Below, one piece after another: positions 1-11,504 of a DNA stretch of 64,000 nucleotides. This DNA is from Armillaria gallica (lineage: Eukaryota; Basidiomycota; Agaricomycetes; Agaricales; Physalacriaceae): NCBI GenBank assembly GCA_037576215.1, contig JBANDB010000003.1, positions 1,922,001 to 1,986,000 on the forward strand. Direction: 5' to 3'. The notes under the pieces were generated by a model. It made no database searches and was not told where the DNA came from. It saw only the letters and a program-made list of their open reading frames with translations. Numbering within the stretch: position 1 is the first letter of the stretch; each line of letters begins with the position of its first letter. The translations under genes were made by a program, and so were the position numbers.

Positions 1-418
1 CAGAATTAAGACATCACGTTTCGTACCGATGCAGTCTACAGCGCCGGGGCTGGGACTTCTCAGCCTAATATGGCATCGTGTTCTGTTGCTGAACTTATTA
101 TTTATAGGATGTCACGAGAATTTGAGTATGATACAGATCTTTTTCGTTAGCGATTGTTCGCAAGATGGACCTCATTTGCGTTGCGCTGCCTAGTATTCTT
201 GGTGTTTACAGAGGCGTCTTGTAGGGAACCTCGTACCGTGGTCGATCGCTGAGACGGAAATTATTCACCGCCTCCAGAAGATGGTCGAGGTGGATCATGA
301 TAAACTGATCCAAGATGTGGGAGCAGCATCAGGTATATATGAGGAGCCAGCGTCTCCTCCAACCACACAAATCATCAAACAACTCAGCTGAACCAAACAT
401 CGAATACTTTTTTGAACA
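1..418. other. Upstream region of F-box-like gene copy 1
   Basis: No supportable gene. The last 180 bases or so resemble the sequence just upstream of the second F-box-like gene (about 20,710-20,900), including the block GGTCGATCGCTGAGACGGA. The ancestral duplication therefore included the promoter and 5' UTR as well as the coding region. Short open frames here have no protein-like composition. Confidence 0.5.
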
Positions 419-1066
419 ATGGCAAACGTACTCCCCGCCGAAATACTTGCCCAGATCATCGAGGAAGCATGGGCACTTCTTCTTACACCCCTCGAACGAC
501 TGCGAATGGCGACATCATCCGTCCTCGTCAGCAAAGCGTTCGCTTGGGAATTTACTCGTGTATTCTCCACCGACATACACGTCTTGACGCCCTCCCACCT
601 CAATCATATCATCGGCCGTCTCTTACAACAAGACACGGTAGCCTTCCGGTCAATCGACTCGTCCTTTACACCGTCAGAATTCTGCCGGTCCATCTCCTTC
701 GTCCTTGAAGCCGATCCCCATAGCTTCAATCCCGTAATGCACCCAGTCTCCAAAGATATCCACGATCTCATGCCAGTGCTTCAACAATTCTTCCCAAGCG
801 TCAGACGGATATCGATGTATTACCACAATTGGTGGTACAACGACTCCGAACTGGCGCGGCTCCACCTACCGGAGCAAGTCACCGAGTTGGAATTTGTATA
901 TACGCATAGCACACGGTTCACACGAGAGCGTCTGGAGAAGAACGGAAAGTTGGATGTCATTACAGAGTCCGATTTCCCCGGAGTGAAGGAGTTGACGATT
1001 CGGGGAGGTAATCGTCTGTTCAACAGCCAAATCGCACAAGCGTGTTATAACGCACGTCTCAGCTGA
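419..1066 (+). CDS. F-box-like protein, copy 1 (215 aa)
   Basis: This is a single-exon frame of 215 codons with an ATG in a plausible context (AACAATGGC). The N-terminus, starting LPAEILAQIIEEAW and followed by a helical stretch containing LVSKAFAWEFTRVF, has the spacing of an F-box-like fold, in which a Leu-Pro start is followed by three helices and a conserved Trp. F-box proteins usually hand substrates to SCF ubiquitin ligases, and fungal genomes hold large families of them. The rest of the protein has no domain I recognise and no leucine-rich repeat is obvious. A paralogue of exactly the same length lies at 20,902-21,549, and many differences between the two are conservative, suggesting both have been under protein-level constraint. 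The F-box assignment is an inference from pattern; the reality of the gene rests mainly on the conserved paralogue. Confidence 0.72.
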   Translation: MANVLPAEILAQIIEEAWALLLTPLERLRMATSSVLVSKAFAWEFTRVFSTDIHVLTPSHLNHIIGRLLQQDTVAFRSIDSSFTPSEFCRSISFVLEADPHSFNPVMHPVSKDIHDLMPVLQQFFPSVRRISMYYHNWWYNDSELARLHLPEQVTELEFVYTHSTRFTRERLEKNGKLDVITESDFPGVKELTIRGGNRLFNSQIAQACYNARLS

Positions 1067-1783
1067 TGAATCAATGGACGATTATCAATTGGGCAAATTG
1101 CCTGTACCTTTTGGTTCTGTCACATCATCTGCTATACTTATCTCTTTGCTACACGTTCTGCTCTGCTATTGATATTCAGTTATATAAACTTATTTTGCAA
1201 CATGTTACGTCTTCGGACTTTTCTTACCACGAATCCGTAATTCTGTCGTCAATGCGCATTCGGATCCACCTACTTCTTCGCACTAATTCGCTTCAAGCCC
1301 TGGGAAAACACTTCATCACAAAAACTAGCTGCGAATTGGTTTTTCATTTCTTCTAAACCATGATTAATAAAGTTGCTCTCCAGGGACATCGACGTAAATG
1401 AGCGAAGTAGCGAGAGTTGCCATAATCATCTCCTTCATCTTCGAAAACATGATGTTTCAGGGTGATATGGTAAAACTTTTTTCTGACATATATCCCCAGA
1501 GATCACGGCACCCATCGTAAACATCCTCCGAAATATTGAAAACTCAAAGCTAGCTGGTAATTGTGCGTTCAACGTATAGGCAATATCAACTCTCTGAATC
1601 CAGTCAATGAACCAGCGAGCCAAATTGCATTGCAGTATAAATGACAATGATGTGAGGTATAATTATATACATATGCAGACACAGATGAATGATATAAAAA
1701 AACCAATAAAAGCAAATGGTAAAATACGACAACATTCGACGACAAAGCAAAGAGTTCCGTACACCAGAACCCCGGATGACGGA
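1067..1783. other. Intergenic, convergent 3' ends
   Basis: This AT-rich stretch lies between the stop of the F-box-like gene on the plus strand and the stop of set1 on the minus strand, so both genes end into it. It should hold both 3' UTRs. I see no gene, repeat or RNA here. Confidence 0.5.
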
Positions 1784-4700
1784 TCAGTTGAGAAAACCAC
1801 GACACTTTGCGGACCCGCAAAGACAGGGAATCTTGTCTTGTTCGAAAGGGAAGTGATAATCTGTTAAAAATAGCGCATGAGCCTACGATGAAATGATTGA
1901 TAAGCAAAGTCGCTCACCATAAGTTATCTCATCCCCCAGTTCGATATCCTGCTTAGCATAGATCACAATCTTCTTCTCCCCACTGATAGTGATGATCTTG
2001 GCGGTACAGTTGGGATCACAAGAATGGTTAATCAGCCGACTACGGAGCGCACGTCAATCAGTCCGTAATCCAGACAATAAAAGTGGTCACACTCACCCTA
2101 GATTTCCCTTCTTCGTGGCATCCACCACCAGGTCTTCATCGATCCTAAATAAATAGCTGCTTCCAATACCCTGCCGTTCGTACGCCTTCTCCCGCTTCTC
2201 TGCCACCTGCGCTCGGACGATCTCGCCCACATACTCAATAACCATCTCCCCACGGCTGATCCTTTCCATCGCATACAAGCCCCAGTCATGGATCGGACTC
2301 CGCGCGAACCGCAGGTGCTTCTTCCTCGACTGCAGCTGGTTGAACTTGAGCAGCATCTCCTGGGCAGGATTATCCTTCGAGTTCATGTGTGCGGTGGATT
2401 TGGACAGCGCTACAGCACGGTTGAGTTGATTCATCTCCTCGAGACCTTGAGCACGTCGACGGGCATTCGCTCGATTCTCCCGCGAGGACGTGACACCAGC
2501 TTTCGAAGGACTGTCGTTCGGTGCCGGATCAACGACGACCTTGGACGATGCAGCGGATGAGCGAGCTTGATACTGCGATACATATTCAGCCTTCTGCGCG
2601 TGACTGATTTCGTAGAAACCTTCCGTCCGCGCGGACCCCGTGGCATGTATCCGTAGCCGAGGTGTTATGACAGGCGGCGGTGGAATACCCAGCTCCGCTT
2701 TAAGATTGTCGTCCAGACTCTCAAAGTCTTTCTCAGGATGGGATAGGGCGATCTTGGCAAAGAAACGGTCTTCATCGTCCTGAAAGACGCCCAGGTCCTC
2801 TTCTTCCACCACCTCTTCTTCTTCCTCAGATTCGGATTCGGACTCTACCACGAGCGCTGGCGTCGGCGGTACAGAGGATGGCGAAGACGCTCTTGATGTT
2901 GAGGGCGAGAGCGTGGATTCCGACCGGATGTTCGGCGTCTTGCGGCCGTTGACGACAACGACAACGTCTTCTTCCTCGTTCTCGACAACAACTCTGTCCT
3001 TCTTGCCTTTGATCCTCTTCTGCCCCTTCTCGATTTTGCCCTTCTTCCTCGGGCGCTCCTCTTCCTCCTCCTCCTCCTCCACATCAACTTCTCTCACTCG
3101 CTTGACCTTCACCCTATCGTCAGGGATATGGACATCCACATTCTCGTCAACGACCTTAGCACGCTTGCTCTCCCTCCCTCCGTCCTCGCCTTCTCGCCGC
3201 CGCTTCCGAAAACTCAACCCCTTCAAATCAAGAGTCTTCGCTCCTTTCTCTCCTTCCTTCTCGTCCTCTTTCTCTCTGACCCCCGCTCGCATCAACCGTT
3301 TGACCTCATTTCCAACCACCCGGTCCTTGACGTCCTTCGTCAGTATCTGCTTGAGCTCTGCAACAAGCAGGCGCGAGGCCTCGTCTACCATGTCCGCATC
3401 CTCCCACACCGTTCGACGTCGCCCATCAAAGCCTAAAAAACATCAAGACAGACACGAAATGAGAGAATCAAGTAACACACCATGAAATACTCCCTTCTCA
3501 CCAGGACGAAGCTTCACTTCCCTATGCGCTAACCGCCTAACGGATCCGGCGAAATGGACTAAAGCCCGCCTTGCTGATTCAGGATCCGTGAACGTCACAA
3601 ACACCAACCCATACTTCGGCGCCGACATGACCTTCTCGGCCGTAAAATCTTCGAAGAAATCCCTCACCTCTCCCTCCGAAACACCACCACCACTGCGTTT
3701 GCCGTCTTCAAACTCCACAATGATGTACTCCATCCCATTTGTCATCAGCGCTTTCTCCACTTCATCCTCCGTGTACCCCTTGTGCAGGTATTGTAGTGGA
3801 TTAGGCGAAGGCGAGCGCGCTCGACGTTCAGGGTATCGATGGTCATATCTTTCCCGACCGCGACGGCCATCCGAGACCCGTCTCTCCCACTCCCTCAATC
3901 GCTCTCGCGGCTTCGCTTTAAACGAGTCCATCATCCGTCTCTTGTCTGTGCCTTCTTGTTTTTCTGTGGTCTTCTCTTTCTCATGCTTCATCTCCGCTGC
4001 CGCCGCCTCTCTGGCCTTCTGAAGCTGAGGAATTAATGGTCCCGAGGTCCCGTTGGCCATGGCCGGTCTCATGGGAGACGCCTTAAGCGGATTGTGCAGC
4101 GCGAGGGAGCTCGAGCCCACTGCTGGTCCGAGCTGTTTGGTAGGATTCGGAGGGAGAGCATGCGGAAGTCGTGGATTAGATGGTAAAGGATGGTAAACCG
4201 GCTTGCCGCTACTGGAAGGTGTTGACGCATTCGGTCGTGGCGTTCCATTCTGTTTCGGCGTCGGGACTGTAGGTAAAGGTGGTGTGTCCTTGGTCGTTGC
4301 GTTCTTCCTAACTGCTTCTTTCCGCTTTCGCTTCCTGTCTTCCAATTCTTTAATGACTGCCGCAACTCTCTTACCTTGCCCATCGAACATGACTTTTACA
4401 TCTTCAGCACTGGCTCCAAGAAGTGTCTTCAAGCTGCCTGCAATGCCTCGAATGTCTAAGCCCGGCCCACAAATACCATCGAAACACCGTTTGGCGTCCT
4501 CGTGCGTACGGAAGTCAACCCAGACCACACCTAATGCCATCCCATTCTCCTTATCGATCTTGGGTTCAAAAACCTTGATGGGTCCATACCCGCCAAGATG
4601 TGTCCGTAGCTGAGTATTTGAGGTTAGAGGTGATAGGTTCGTTAGTAGTAGAGCAGTGGGAGGTGGAGGAGTCGTTGATATCCCGTATTCGTACTATAGA

Positions 4701-6164
4701 ATAGTTAGTGACAACCATTTCGATAACCGAAAACCCGTACCTCATACGTAACATATCCTAGCTCTTCACGCGGCGGCCGTCGCTTAACATTAGAGTTAAG
4801 ACGTGGATCTGGAGGCTTTTCAGGAATTTCAGGCTCTCGTATCCATAGATCTCCATGTCCGGGAACAGGTATCCACTCTCCACGGTTCAATACCTCTCCC
4901 TCGTACCGATACACGATCTCTTTGCCCTTTCCTTTCCCTTTGACGCGGTCTTGGAACACAGAGGCTGATACATACTCTGGCATACACGAGATGAGGTGGT
5001 GAAAATATGGTGGTGTCAGCGCAGTACTTGAACTGGCTCCCGGCGCGGCTGGAGGGCCATCACTTGAATACCCCACTAGATCATTCACATTGGAGGGAAA
5101 TGGTAGCTTGTGTATAGATGGATCGTGTAGGACCTTGTATGAGCGGACTGGTGGATAATCTGACTTACGAGGTGGCCAGTCAGGTAAGGGAGGCAAGCCA
5201 TACATAGGAACGGTACGTCGTCGCTGGGGAGGTGAAGGTGGAGGTGGAGGCGGGGTTAGTTCACGTGGAGAGGAGGGAGATAGGATATCGGAAGGGGGTT
5301 GGGGTGACGGACTTGCTACGCGTTGAGGAAGTGCTGCTGGAGTAAAGTGAGGGACGGGCGGGGGTGACGGAGATGGTGGAACGGGTGAGACGGGCCGGGA
5401 AGTCCTTGGGGAGAAGGGGGCCGTCTAAGTGGTGAAGAGGAAGGTAGAGGTACATGTGAGGATGACGATGCAATGTTTTCTGAGGGTGAGATGATTTGAG
5501 GAGGAGTTGATAAAGGTAGTGACACTGCCGGAGGCGGCGGGGGAACTTCGGGAGGTGGAGGCGGAGGTACCGACTCGCTCGGCGGTGGCGGTGGTGGTGG
5601 ATCTATACTCGGCGGGGGCGGCGGGGGAGTTGCCGGGGGAGGCGGAGGAGGCGGAGTTGAACTGGGTGGAGGCGGCGGGGGTGGTGATTTCGTCGGCTGA
5701 GGCGGCGGCGGTGGCGGATGAGTGGGCGGTGGGGGACCACTACCAGATGGCCTCCGCGGCATTGAGAAAGAGATTGTAGCCCGATTAGAACCCAAAATAC
5801 CTGGTACCGGCGGACTATTCAGAGTCTTTACACCATTCACGGCGCCATTGGGGATCCATGTATCAGCATTCGTAGAGGATGTCGACGAATGCACGCTCTT
5901 CGTTCCCACTCCATTTATTCCACCATTAATACCCGCCCCTCTGCCTTCTGGCGTCCCATTCCTGTAGGTAGCCTTCGATGTGCGACCCGCGTAAGGTGCA
6001 TTTGGATTTGAAAGACTCCGTGGTCCTGTAGGTATCTTCTTCGTTGCGGAGGCCGCTAGAGAAGGTCCCGATGTAGTGGAGCTCGGTCCCGCGATGCTAG
6101 AAGGCGGCGGGGGCGGACCTCCTCGCAGCGCTCTTGGGCCTTTCGGTGGCGCCTTGCCAGACAT
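1784..6164 (-). CDS. set1: SET1 histone H3 lysine-4 methyltransferase (COMPASS catalytic subunit)
   Basis: Six exons can be joined in frame: 6164-5526, 5424-4741, 4693-3481, 3432-2097, 2039-1918 and 1860-1784, giving about 1,356 aa, normal for fungal Set1. Order of domains: a Pro-rich low-complexity N-terminus; an RRM-like region across the second and third exons ([11 protein letters not shown], then [20 protein letters not shown]); a charged Lys/Glu-rich linker; an N-SET segment beginning near [19 protein letters not shown]; then the SET domain with [14 protein letters not shown], the NHSCDPNC catalytic motif and DEITYDYHF. It ends in a post-SET cluster, [13 protein letters not shown], which binds zinc. 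The enzyme transfers methyl groups from S-adenosylmethionine to H3K4 in the nucleus. The start is the ATG at 6164 ([14 protein letters not shown]); an in-frame ATG 13 codons upstream is possible. The four downstream introns are 48-57 nt with good GT-AG ends. The first, 5525-5425 (101 nt), is inferred from a reading-frame switch and is the least certain junction. Confidence 0.95.
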
Positions 6165-6407
6165 TTTGAGAAGGCGTCCTCGTCGTGAAAGATTGAGGAC
6201 CACAACGAGCGACGCTGTATGTGAGCTATAACGCGTCGGTCTCGCTGGCCGTAGTGATTGTCGTCGTCGTCGTGTTCAACGTTGGGAAAAGCCTCTCTTC
6301 ATCATTGGCTTCGGCGCTTGACTTCAATAGGCGCAAACAAAGACTTGTTATTTTTCCGTTTCCGGCAAAATATAAACAATACTTTATAATGTGCTCCCTT
6401 TAGAGAC

Positions 6408-6479
6408 AGCAGCATGGCGCAGTGGTAGCGCGCGGGGCCCATAACCCCGAGGTCACTTGATCGAAACAAGTTGCTGCTA
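6408..6479 (+). tRNA. Initiator tRNA-Met (CAT anticodon)
   Basis: A complete cloverleaf can be drawn. The 7-bp acceptor stem is AGCAGCA with TGCTGCT, with discriminator A at 6479. The D arm contains GGCGCAGTGGTAGCGC. The anticodon stem CGGGG/CCCCG encloses the loop CCCATAA. The T stem is ACTTG/CAAGT with loop ATCGAAA. The A1:U72 pair, C at position 33, the run of G:C pairs below the anticodon and A54 in place of T54 are hallmarks of eukaryotic initiator rather than elongator tRNA-Met. There is no intron. A run of five Ts at 6485-6489 can serve as the RNA polymerase III terminator. The gene lies head-to-head with set1, about 240 bp away. Confidence 0.96.
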
Positions 6480-7358
6480 TTGTGTTTTTGGCTCAAATTT
6501 CATCTGCTAGATGGCGGCATTGCGGCGTGCCCCAGGGCCCAGGCGCCTTCGTGCATCGATGTTCAAATATTTTGTTTATGCACAGCAGCCAAGGTCATTC
6601 ATATGGTCATTCCAGTTTCTAGGAGGCTATGAATTTTTTGGCCTTTGATGCAACTTTGACTATCAATTGAAATTTGATCAGCTCCAATTTGAATTTGTTG
6701 AAATGACGACGAACCACCAACTCTCGCAAATCCATCACCAGCGCGGACGGAATGTCGTCGTCCCAACACATTAATCTTCATCGAGTTTTTCTCATACGTC
6801 CCCGTGTGTCGCTGTATGCTCAAAACGTAACCTCGACGTACTGGACACCTCAGTTAGCGATCACTGAACGGATTCTTTGGAACAGCCTAGTGAGTTTATA
6901 TTGTGATTAATGATAATTCATTTTTGATCAGCAGTAGAGCGTTACAATGACGGAAATAAAGGGCAGTGACGGGTCCGCTACCAACAGACCACCTGTAAGA
7001 CGTCTCCAAACTCACTCGATTGGAGCATACGACTCTCCAAAATACTCCAACTGACATTCAGCGCTCTTTACGCAACGAGAGGCTTCCGAGGGCATCATGG
7101 GGCACAACTTGAAGTACTGCCCCAAGCAGCAAATTTTACGGAACCCCGGCGTAAACCGAGCCCCAAACTACGCCGAAGTTTGACAGACTAGATGATGGTC
7201 GAAAATATTCTGGTCTCTGGTGCGGTACCTTGCTGTGCAGCGTCGGCTTAAAGCACGCTTTGCTAGTGCCCTGAAGGTATATTGCCTCATTTTCATGCTG
7301 TGAAAGTGTCGTTCAAACAAATTGATGCCAGTCTATCCCCAAAATCCGTTCTATGGTT
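6480..7358. other. Intergenic, no gene seen
   Basis: After the tRNA terminator I find no open frame with protein-like composition and no RNA gene. The tandem repeat that carries the next gene pair starts at about 7,359. Confidence 0.4.
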
Positions 7359-9576
7359 CAGCGAAAACCTTGATGACCACTCCTTGCTTTCGAAAGAACG
7401 TTTCGGTTTTCCGGTGGGGGGAGGGCTGTCTTGACGAATCCGAGAACGAGACCTAATACTCCAAGCGATCAGTTTTCATCGAATGAGATGAACACGGGTG
7501 GCCTAGTTGCTTTCGATAGGTAAGTCAGTCCTCGCATCTCAGAACTCTTCCTTGACATGAGAATGTGATTGGGTGCAGGCCAGATGGGTGGGGGCACCTA
7601 TCAATCGATAGTAACGGAATCGAGGGTACAACTAGAATATACCTGGATCGCCGTCAACATACCTCTCGAAGTTCCTTTTCAGTATGGTCTAGACCTTTCA
7701 CATTCGTTCAGTCACCAAGCTCTGCAACACACATGATACGGTCAATACAAACTTCGCACATGTTCAACAAGATCATCGTTCTCAGCGTTTATGAGAAGGT
7801 TGCAAGTAAGTGCCACAAAAGAAACTTAACTCGGCTCGACATTTCGGAGGTGAAGTCTTTACAAGTTTGGGGAGGTTCTGCAAGTCAGGGCAATGCTTGG
7901 CTTGAATTCATGCAAGGTGTGTCTCTTCACGTTTGGTCGTGCATTGAATGTTCCAAGTGTAATCCACGAGGCGCAGATATTGAGTAAGAGACAGTCTTTC
8001 AGAGTCACAAGCACAGTGCTATCGGCGATGCACCGTCACGCCGGACCAAATAGATGCCTCAACCTCCTCGTGCATGTCCTTACTTATAACCGCCTTCTCC
8101 CAAGGTCTGATTCTGTACCTCTTTCCCGGTCCCCTCCACGATCACTATGTCGAACGCCGATGCTCCCAGCTCTGTCTTCTTCAAAGAAGAATATGAAGGC
8201 GAACAGCATGCAATGACCCTGTCCGCCTGCATCTCCGTGCTGGTAGCTGCGCGCGAGACCGACAGGGTGAATGTTATTCGCTTGGAGCACATCAAGTACA
8301 CCAGCGGATGGCTCCACGAAGCCATCCTTGTCGAGCTCCAGGAGGTGGATCCTGATGCTGCCACGCCTCGGAAAGCTTATGCTCTCATCGATCGCGACGC
8401 CGATCAGCCTCCTCCCAAGAAAAAACGCTTCTCTTCCTCTTCGTCGTCGTCATTTCCCTCCGGCAAGGCTCGCGACAGTGTCAAACTGTCCCGAGATAAG
8501 CGTTCCTTCACCAGCAGCTCAGACCAATACGAAGTTCGCCGAAACATCGACTTTACCACTCATCCCTTGCCCTTCGTGAAACTCCTCGTCGCAGCCTCCA
8601 TTGTTGCCGAAACCAAGCCCAAATACAATCTGATCTCTGCTCAATGTTATTGGTATGCCGAGTCTGTTTGGGATGTAGTCATACTATATCTTCAAAAAGT
8701 TTGGCCTGCCAGCTGGGAGGAATTCATTGGTGGGAGCCGGACAGTGGCAGTTCAAGATCTCGCTCGGGTGATGTTTTCGAAGTTTGAAGTAGCGTGGACG
8801 AAATTGGAGGTAGATATCAAGAAACGGCTGCAGGTCAGTTCACCCATCTTCGCGGGTGTTTCGTTACCTTACCTTGTGTTTGCATCAGGATCAAAGACAT
8901 AAGGAAAATAGAGTCGCTTATATGGAGGGTGTTATAACGGGGCGCGAAGAGGCTGCACGAGAGAAAGAGGATCTGAAACGCAAAAATGCCGCCCTCGAAG
9001 CCCGGCTGAAGCTGTTGGAAGCTTACTGGCAGCAAGGAAAATAATTGACTGCGGACAGGGAACAGTTCACCGATGAGAATGAAGTTCTTCCCCTGACACT
9101 CTCGTCGGCTCTGGATAAAATTTCCGATCTTCGTTCCTCTTCCCCATTACTTACTCTGTTATGGCGACGATCTTCTTGGATAGCGCCTGGTCAGCGACGT
9201 CCGTGCTCTCGCTTTCCCTCACTTTGGACCGCATACATCCGAAGTTTTCCATATACATATACTGATTTTGACTTGTTTTCAGTACAGTACTGATAACTCA
9301 CAAAATTCAATGTCTCATCCGCCATTGCAGAATCTTTGACATACAATTAATGGAAACAAGAACTTCTTAATGTCGAACACGACTCGTCGCTTTATACAGT
9401 CCAGGGGGGGACGGCAGTATGCGCCACGCTGGTTATACATACATGTTGAATCCGCCGGCTTGCAGAAGATGATGCATAATTTGGTTTCTTCACGTATAAA
9501 ACACTCCCTGTAGCCGTATTGACTTGAACTTTTTGACCAGTGGGCAGCCTTCAAGCTGCGATGTGAAACGCTTGTC
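7359..9576 (+). repeat. Tandem duplication unit 1
   Basis: This is the first of two head-to-tail units. The block beginning CAGCGAAAACCTTGATGACC recurs with small changes at 9,577 and again, truncated, at about 11,985, which marks the unit borders. Each unit holds an upstream leader, one two-exon gene and a shared 3' region. The leader has a good donor (GATAG then GTAAGT, about 7,519) and an acceptor about 60 nt later (GGGTGCAG), suggesting a 5' UTR intron. Confidence 0.75.
8147..9044 (+). CDS. Orphan coiled-coil protein, tandem copy 1 (280 aa, two exons)
   Basis: Exons are 8147-8833 and 8889-9044. The 55-nt intron has donor CAG|GTCAGT and acceptor ATCAG, and the join is in frame. I do not recognise the family. 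Visible features: a conserved N-terminal half (FFKEEYEGEQHAM, then RLEHIKYTSGWLHEAILVEL); a central linker with the basic run PPPKKKRF followed by a serine tract, which looks like a classical monopartite nuclear localisation signal; a conserved block HPLPFVKLLVAASIV; and a second exon that is almost all Glu/Lys/Ala/Leu heptads (REEAAREKEDLKRKNAALEA), predicting a short coiled coil. The paralogue at 10,616 keeps the same exon structure and intron position. Nuclear location and coiled-coil oligomerisation are inferences from composition. Confidence 0.82.
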
Positions 9577-9733
9577 AGCGAAGACCTTGATGACTACTAG
9601 TTTCTTTCGCAACAAAGTCTCAGAATTTCCACAGGGTGCTGTTTTGACGAATCCGAACACGACCTAATACTCCTAGCGATCAGTTTTCATCGAAAAATAT
9701 GAACACGAGTAGTCTGGTTGCTTTCGATAGGTA

Positions 9734-10004
9734 TGTTGAGCAGTGGACCGGGGATTCTTGGGAGGGCACGGTGGCGAGCAAGCAAGACGAGACGATCACG
9801 GGGAGGATCGGGCTGTAAGACAGAATAGAATATATCTACTATATGTCAGTGAGGTACGGTACGAATGAATGTAATGTTCTCACATCTTAGCGGGCGATAG
9901 GTCGCTAAGATGTGTGGCTGTGAAAACGGCGAAAATTGACTGTATCGGTAATTAATTAAGAGCCCGTACGACTGTTCCTGCAGTCATAGCTCGTACTCTC
10001 AACA
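9734..10004. mobile_element. 271-bp insertion in unit 2 leader, flanked by AGGTA
   Basis: In unit 1 the sequence runs GCTTTCGATAGGTAAGTCAG without a break. In unit 2 the same sequence is split after AGGTA (9,729-9,733) and resumes with AGGTA at 10,005-10,009, so 271 extra bases are flanked by a 5-bp direct repeat. The inserted DNA has no coding potential. It contains a perfect 12-bp inverted repeat at 9,881-9,914. A non-autonomous element is likely, but I see no terminal inverted repeats, so the class is open. Confidence 0.55.
9881..9914. repeat. Perfect 12-bp inverted repeat (hairpin)
   Basis: CACATCTTAGCG at 9,881-9,892 is followed by a 10-base loop and then by its exact reverse complement at 9,903-9,914. 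It lies inside the 271-bp insertion. Confidence 0.9.
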
Positions 10005-10615
10005 AGGTAAGTCAGTCCTCGCATCTCAGAATCCCTTCTTGTCATGAGAATATGATTGGGTGCAGGCCTGTCAGCCACAAAGAGGTGGGGGCGCCTATCA
10101 ATTATTAATCGACAGTGCACGGAATCAAGGGTACACAGTCAACATACCTTTCGAGGTTCCTTTCTGTACGGTCTAGACCTTTCATATTCGTTCAGTTATC
10201 GAAGCTCTCCATCACACATACGGTCAATACAAACCGCGCACATGTTCTACAGGATCATCGTTCTCAGCGCCTATAAGAAGATAGCCTGTGAAGCGCCATG
10301 AAAGAAACTTAACTCGGCTCGGTTTTTGCAGGTTTGGGGAGATTCTGCAATTCAGGGGAACGTTTGACTTGAATTCATACAAGGTGTGTCTATGAATCCA
10401 CTTCACGTTTGGTCATGCATTGAATGTCCCTAGTGTAGTCCACGAGGCGCAAATCTCGAGTGAGCGACGGTCTATCAGAGCCACCGGAGATCAACTATCA
10501 TCAACCATCATGCCGGACCAAATAGACGCCTCAAGCTCCTCGTGCATGTCCTTACTTATGACCGCCTTCTCCCAATTTGATTCTGTACCGCTCTTCCTGT
10601 CCCCCCACGATCACT

Positions 10616-11504
10616 ATGTCGAACACTCACGCCCCCAGCGCCGTGTTCTTCGAAGGCGAACCTAACGGCGAAATACATGCAATGCCCTTATCCGCTTGTA
10701 TCTCCGCGTTGGTAGCGGCACGTGAGACCGACAGGGTCAATGTTGTCCGATTGGAGCATATAAAGTACACCAACAACTGGCTCCACGAGGCCATCCTTGT
10801 CGAGCTCCAGGAGGTGGATCCTGATGTTGCCGTGCCTCGTAAAGTTTATGCCCTCATCGATCGCGATGCTGACCGCCCTCCTGCCAAGAAAACGTGCTTC
10901 TCTTCATCGCCTTCCTTCTCCAGCAAGGCTCGCGACGGTGTGAAACTGTCTCGGGACAAAGAGATATTTACCACTAGCTCAGATCAATATGAAATTCGAC
11001 GATACATCGATTTTGCCACACATCCCTTGCCTTTCGTAAAGCTCCTCGTCGCAGCCTCCATTGTGACTGAAACCAAGCCCAATTACAATCTGATCACTGC
11101 GCAATGCTATTGGTACGCAGAATCCGTCTGGGATCTTGTCCTATTGCATCTTCAAAAAGTATGGTCTGATGGCTGGGAAAAGGCTGCTGATGGGAGCCTG
11201 GGCGTACCAGCACGATCTCTCGCTCGGGAGATGTTTGCGAAGTTTGAAGGAGCGTGGACAAAATTGGAGGCAGAGATCAAGAAACGGCGGCAGGTCAGCT
11301 CCGAGCTCTTCATCATTGCGGGTTATTCGACATCTTACCTTGTGTTCACGTTAGGATCAAAGACACAAGGAACATAGAGTCGCTTATACGGAGGGTGTTT
11401 TGAAAGGGCGCGAAGAGGCTGCACAAGAGAAGGCGGATCTGGAGCGCAAAAATGCCGCCCTCGAAGCCCGGCTAAAGCTGTTGGAAGCCCAGCAAGGAAA
11501 ATAG
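10616..11504 (+). CDS. Orphan coiled-coil protein, tandem copy 2 (275 aa, two exons)
   Basis: Exons are 10616-11293 and 11355-11504, with a 61-nt intron (CAG|GTCAGC to GTTAG) at the same position as in copy 1. The ATG chosen, MSNTHAPSAVFFEGE, aligns with the start of copy 1; an in-frame upstream ATG exists but lies in sequence equivalent to the leader. Most residues match copy 1, including RLEHIKYTNNWLHEAILVEL and HPLPFVKLLVAASIV, and the Glu/Ala/Leu-rich second exon is kept. One clear difference is in the linker: copy 1 has PPPKKKRF while copy 2 has PPAKKTCF, so the candidate nuclear localisation signal is lost. The frame is intact, so the gene is probably functional, possibly with altered localisation. 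Confidence 0.82.

Noticed and set aside
2913..3485. 190-codon plus-strand frame rich in Ser/Thr/Phe
   Set aside because: It is antisense to the Lys/Glu-rich linker of set1; its Ser/Phe composition is the mirror of Glu/Lys codons.
5507..5967. Plus-strand frames rich in Ala/Glu/Val opposite the set1 N-terminus
   Set aside because: They are shadows of the poly-proline tract of set1 on the minus strand; no independent splice or domain evidence.
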